Source: Agarophyton chilense (taxonomy: Eukaryota; Rhodophyta; Florideophyceae; Gracilariales; Gracilariaceae). Taken from it: DNA of 64,000 bases. Positions 60,465-64,000 of the stretch are shown piece after piece. The DNA lies in assembly GCA_030374765.1 (NCBI GenBank), contig JARGXX010000006.1, positions 310,001-374,000 of the forward strand. Reading direction: 5' to 3'. Below the pieces are notes generated by a model. The model worked only from the letters and a program-made list of their open reading frames with translations, searched no databases and was not told the DNA's origin. Numbering within the stretch: position 1 is the first letter of the stretch; the number at the start of each line of letters is the position of its first letter. The position numbers and the translations under genes are program-made.

Positions 60465-61790
60465 TCACGTTCTTCTCGTTATTTGTCTTCTTCGAGAGCA
60501 GAGCTTGGATCCAATAATGATAACGCTTGTAATGGAGACAAGGAACAAGAACTCAATCATCGTGATATTTTGAAATTCTTTGTGTACCAGGTAGAGCATC
60601 TCTTCATCTTCATCCTCCGATGATTTTTCACTTAGTGATCGAGACCTTTTTGCTACGTCCCTTCGATGAATTTGTCGCCGGATACATCCCTCGATGACTC
60701 TCAGTACTTCAGTCACGTTCACGGTGAACTTTGTTTTATCTTGTTCTATCCCATTTGGGATTTCCGTCTTCTGCTTCTCCGTGGTGCATCCTATGTAAAT
60801 GAGATTGAGTCCGAGCAGATGAGCGTGCCATCCAGTCCAATCCCAAGGCATGAAGTTCGCGAACCGTGTGTCAGCCTCGCAATTTCTTCGCATTTCGAGA
60901 ATATCGCCTCCGCTTTGCATGAAAATCGTATTGGCCATTGCTCCTCCGTGAGGCGCAAGCACTATATTGGCCCATGCGAAAAGCCTCACTTGCTTCGAGA
61001 AGCTTCCGGGCATTCGATGTATAAGCTGGACATTGATCCTTGTATCAAATTTCAGCTTGTCATAGACATCCTTGGCACCATTCCATCTCCGTCGGAACGT
61101 ATCGCTGCGATCATACACTAGAATATTAACAGCGTCTTGTGGAATAAATTCAATCTCGAGAAAGGCTTGAACTGCAGACACAATATTGCTCAATGCGGAC
61201 ATTTGCAAGGACTCTGGCAATGGACCTAACCCACCAAGACATGGCATCTGCTCTTCGCAATTTCGTCCAAACCAACTGAATTTGCGAAAATGGGATACTC
61301 TGACCCCTAAATCGTTGGTATCGGTCGCTGATGGTTGTACCCCAAGCCAAATGTGCCGAGAGTAACAAGAATCAGGCATCTTAAATACCTTATCCGGCCA
61401 GATACGGCTCGGCGAGAAGTATAGCAACATATCGTGCCGCTGAGAGAGAATGAAGGCCAGGCACGTTCCCCATGTTGGGCGTTTTGAATTCGGCGAGGTG
61501 TCTTCTGCTTTGCACAAACTGAGATTGTAGAGCAAATGGTCATTTAATACCAGAGTTGACCTTGTGTCGGTACAATGCTGTAAGTAATGCGATAAAGCCC
61601 ATAACCGATCGTGGAGGGCGTGATTTGGATTTCGGTCCAGCACCGGGAGATAGATTGCCGTTGGACATGATTGTGAAGATGTTGATTGAGGTCTGTCTTC
61701 GTACACTTGAATGCGAGGATCAGAATGGCAGAAGTCGAAGGCTAATGATCCTGCAAATGTTATGACAAAAACCAACCTCTGTATCTGCAT
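60465..61790 (-). CDS. GT61-family glycosyltransferase
   Basis: 441 residues. An N-terminal signal or anchor (LVFVITFAGSLAFDFC) is followed by a lumenal catalytic region with the GT61 signature NIVLAPHGGAMANTIFMQSG and GDILEM; NILVYDRSDTFRRRW and VQLIHRMPGSFSKQVRLF match the preceding conserved blocks. GT61 enzymes include plant beta-1,2-xylosyltransferase and animal EOGT; here the sugar is unknown. An acidic/basic linker (KSSEDEDEEM) and a second hydrophobic segment (FLFLVSITSVIIIGSKLC) lie at the C-terminus, unusual for this type II membrane family and suggesting a C-terminal anchor. Likely Golgi or ER. Confidence 0.78.
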   Translation of the reverse strand: MQIQRLVFVITFAGSLAFDFCHSDPRIQVYEDRPQSTSSQSCPTAIYLPVLDRNPNHALHDRLWALSHYLQHCTDTRSTLVLNDHLLYNLSLCKAEDTSPNSKRPTWGTCLAFILSQRHDMLLYFSPSRIWPDKVFKMPDSCYSRHIWLGVQPSATDTNDLGVRVSHFRKFSWFGRNCEEQMPCLGGLGPLPESLQMSALSNIVSAVQAFLEIEFIPQDAVNILVYDRSDTFRRRWNGAKDVYDKLKFDTRINVQLIHRMPGSFSKQVRLFAWANIVLAPHGGAMANTIFMQSGGDILEMRRNCEADTRFANFMPWDWTGWHAHLLGLNLIYIGCTTEKQKTEIPNGIEQDKTKFTVNVTEVLRVIEGCIRRQIHRRDVAKRSRSLSEKSSEDEDEEMLYLVHKEFQNITMIEFLFLVSITSVIIIGSKLCSRRRQITRRT

Positions 61791-63596
61791 CGGACTAATG
61801 TGTCAGACAAATGATTCAACTTTTCATATCTACGCGGAACCAGAGCAATACATTCCCTTTCCGTGGCGAGTGACCCCTGTCGTCTTGTCTGATTCTCGGT
61901 ATATACTTGTTGCTACGGGCTGTGAGGCCTGCGAAGAATCCCTCAAGACAAGAGAAGTGCCGAAGCGCAGCCCCCTTTTTCGTCATGCATGACGAGACAC
62001 GTACAATGTCTGGCTTCTATAAAGAACGATATAATTTCGGATGTATATAGAGCGCCGTGTTATCGAAAGTCCTTTCCCGCTTAGAAGGGAACGGCGAAAA
62101 GAATGGTCGACGACCTTTCTATCTCCATTCCTGTCTGAACTTTGTTTCAGTGGTATTAGACGAAAGGGCGGGTGAGGATGTGTTGTGTTAGAAGCCCACA
62201 CTAGCTTTCCTCCTCACAGAAATTTAACCATTGAAGACTGCAGTTCCATCCATCTTTATTGTTGCAGGGGGGCGGCAGTTTTTCATCCATGTTATTCTCC
62301 TTCTTGAGGCGAGGTCAGGCCTTGAGATGTTCGTATTTAGAAGAAAACCACAAATACTTATCATCTCAAAAGTTTTTGTCCTCAGGAGATGATGTTATGC
62401 TATCGGGCTTTTGTTTAGCTTCAACAACATTCTGAGCAAGCGTCTTGCGCGTCATTATACCAAATAATGTTTCGTGAACAATCTGCTCTTGACTGAGGTC
62501 GGTGGTCAAAAGTTTCCTCTTTTGCCATCAGATACCCTTCATAGTAACGTCATTTTCTGTACGTTCACAAATACATACGAATGTCCCGCGTGGGTCTAGA
62601 AGCCCACGACCAAATGATTGCTATTCGTTCAAAGCGAGCATCGAAGGAAGACTCTCTTTCTTCTTATCGTTCGGTCGAGCCCTCCATGCTGTAAGAAGTG
62701 AAAGGGAATCCTTTTTTTTTATTTTTTAACAATGGTCTGCCGTTTCTGATTTCGAAGCGGCAGGAGAAGTGCCTCTAAAGGTAATTCTCTCTCTTAAGAA
62801 AGGCCAAGGGAATCCTTGTTTCTGCTCAGTATTGACCAGAAGAAGCCACATGTCAAAATTGTATGTCCCTTGCAGTTCGATTTAAAGAGAAGCGTAGAAA
62901 GTACAAACATCTGAACGGGAATGTCTGTCGTTTGAATTCGGATTCAACATAGACACTCCACAAGCCCAAAGATAATCCAATCTTCATTTATTGGGGAAGA
63001 AATGAAAAGTTAAATATCGATACATCTCTAGCAACTCATGACGGACTGACCGCTCTGATGGCAGGGCACCATAAACATATCTGAACATTTACCCCGAATA
63101 CTTGTGCGAAGTAAAGGCCAAATAGGACTAAAGCTATGCTTCCTAAACGTGTCATCAAGTCCTGAGTCCCCGAAATGAGCTTCTCGTGAAATTCTAATAC
63201 GTAGGTCTCTTAAGTGGCACGTTCAAGTTTTGTCTTAATGTCATGCAACTCTGCGCGTTTCGCCATGGGTTTTTATGTTCTTCGGTCCAGGGTACCTTGC
63301 TGGCCTACTTCTTCATCGCTGACAGAAATCCGTTCCAAAAACCGTGGTATCGATCTTCCTAATAATGAAGTGGCCCAAACGTAACGCTCTGGAGCCGGAC
63401 CACAAATATAGACAGTACGACAATCACTGGAGGTAGTCTCCAATGTCAGACAGTATGAGACCGGGTACTTAATCTCAGCTTCTCGCTTCGACCAAGACTG
63501 CACAATCCCTTCATCCACTACCGCAGTACAAACAACCACAACCGTCACACAACGATCAACTTTCGCACTCAACACTCGACGCTAATCATCTCAAAC
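61791..63596. other. Intergenic region, nothing recognised
   Basis: 1.8 kb. Short frames only; the 100-codon minus-strand frame at 63273-63575 overlaps the likely promoter and leader of the secreted-protein gene and has no motif. Confidence 0.4.
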
Positions 63597-64000
63597 ATGA
63601 AATTAGCACTCGCATTTGGACTATGTGTTTCTGTTTCAGGGGCCCTCGCTGCCACACTCGGGGCAGTCGACAGAAACGCCGCTTACCAGGCCACTTCAAC
63701 ACCGACCCCATACGTCACACCAGCTCCAGAATATAAGGCCACGAAACCATCTTCTGCCACTCCAACTCCGCCACCAAATGGTTACATCGCGCCTGAGACT
63801 GGACCTGAATACGTTCCAAGCCCGGCCCCGTACGCGGGTGGCGAATCTCCCTCCATGGACAACATGTGCTGGATGGAAACCAAGAAATGTTGTTACAAGG
63901 AAGAGGCAGATGGATATGAATGTAAGGATTATTATGCCGAAAAATACTCTCGTTGCTACGCTAAATTCAAGTACGTCAGGAAATGTGATAAGGCTGAAAA
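63597..64000 (+). CDS. Secreted Pro-rich/Cys-rich protein, 3' end beyond window
   Basis: Begins ATGAAATTAGCACTCGC. A clear signal peptide (MKLALAFGLCVSVSGALAA) is followed by a Pro/Thr/Tyr linker with repeated TPTP, PAPEY and GPEYVPSPAPY units. A Cys-rich module starts at MCWMETKKCC with Cys continuing to the window end. The layout suggests an extracellular-matrix or cell-wall protein with O-glycosylation sites. No family recognised; at least 134 residues, incomplete. Confidence 0.7.
   Translation, partial: MKLALAFGLCVSVSGALAATLGAVDRNAAYQATSTPTPYVTPAPEYKATKPSSATPTPPPNGYIAPETGPEYVPSPAPYAGGESPSMDNMCWMETKKCCYKEEADGYECKDYYAEKYSRCYAKFKYVRKCDKAE

Overview
This window is nuclear DNA from a eukaryote. 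The proteins are eukaryotic: DNA polymerase alpha, PAN3, Rer1, SUMO- and ubiquitin-deconjugating proteases, BTB/BACK, GSII glutamine synthetase and a GT61 glycosyltransferase. Nearly all run as single uninterrupted frames with short intergenic gaps, and a large retrotransposon nest splits the gene islands. Intron-poor genes packed between LTR elements suit a florideophyte red alga such as Chondrus crispus. That is an inference from style; no species-diagnostic sequence was seen.

Layout. 1-14.2 kb is a gene-dense, partly very GC-rich island: POLA1 C-terminus (+), OTU protease (-), Ulp1/SENP protease (+), inositol polyphosphate 5-phosphatase (+), serine acetyltransferase (+), Rer1 (-), USP protease (+), glutamine synthetase (-). 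14.2-15.9 kb is non-coding. 15.9-34.6 kb is a retrotransposon nest. A young 10.1-kb LTR element (A: 865-bp LTRs, 5-bp target duplication CCGCT) sits inside the pol gene of an old, broken Ty3/gypsy-type element (B). Three copies of the ~634-bp B-type LTR lie at the edges, two of them in inverted orientation.

34.6-45.3 kb is mostly decaying sequence: SINE-like repeats, a RING remnant, and short-chain dehydrogenase, BT1 transporter and possible polyprenyl synthase remnants carrying stops or frameshifts. 45.6-47 kb holds an intact tyrosine recombinase, probably from a Crypton-like element. 48.16-49.0 kb is a 140-bp satellite built of small hairpins. 50-64 kb is a second gene island: a second glutamine synthetase (+), BTB/BACK protein (-), PAN3 (+), 3'(2'),5'-bisphosphate nucleotidase (-), an unknown membrane protein (+), GT61 glycosyltransferase (-) and the start of a secreted Cys-rich protein (+).

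The most unusual item is element A. It has gag and protease-RT-RNase H with a recognisable -1 frameshift signal, but I find no integrase. Where integrase should lie it carries a long, well-formed ORF on the opposite strand. A and the integrase-bearing B share nearly the same primer-binding site (17 of 18 bases) and similar LTR ends, so trans-mobilisation is plausible.
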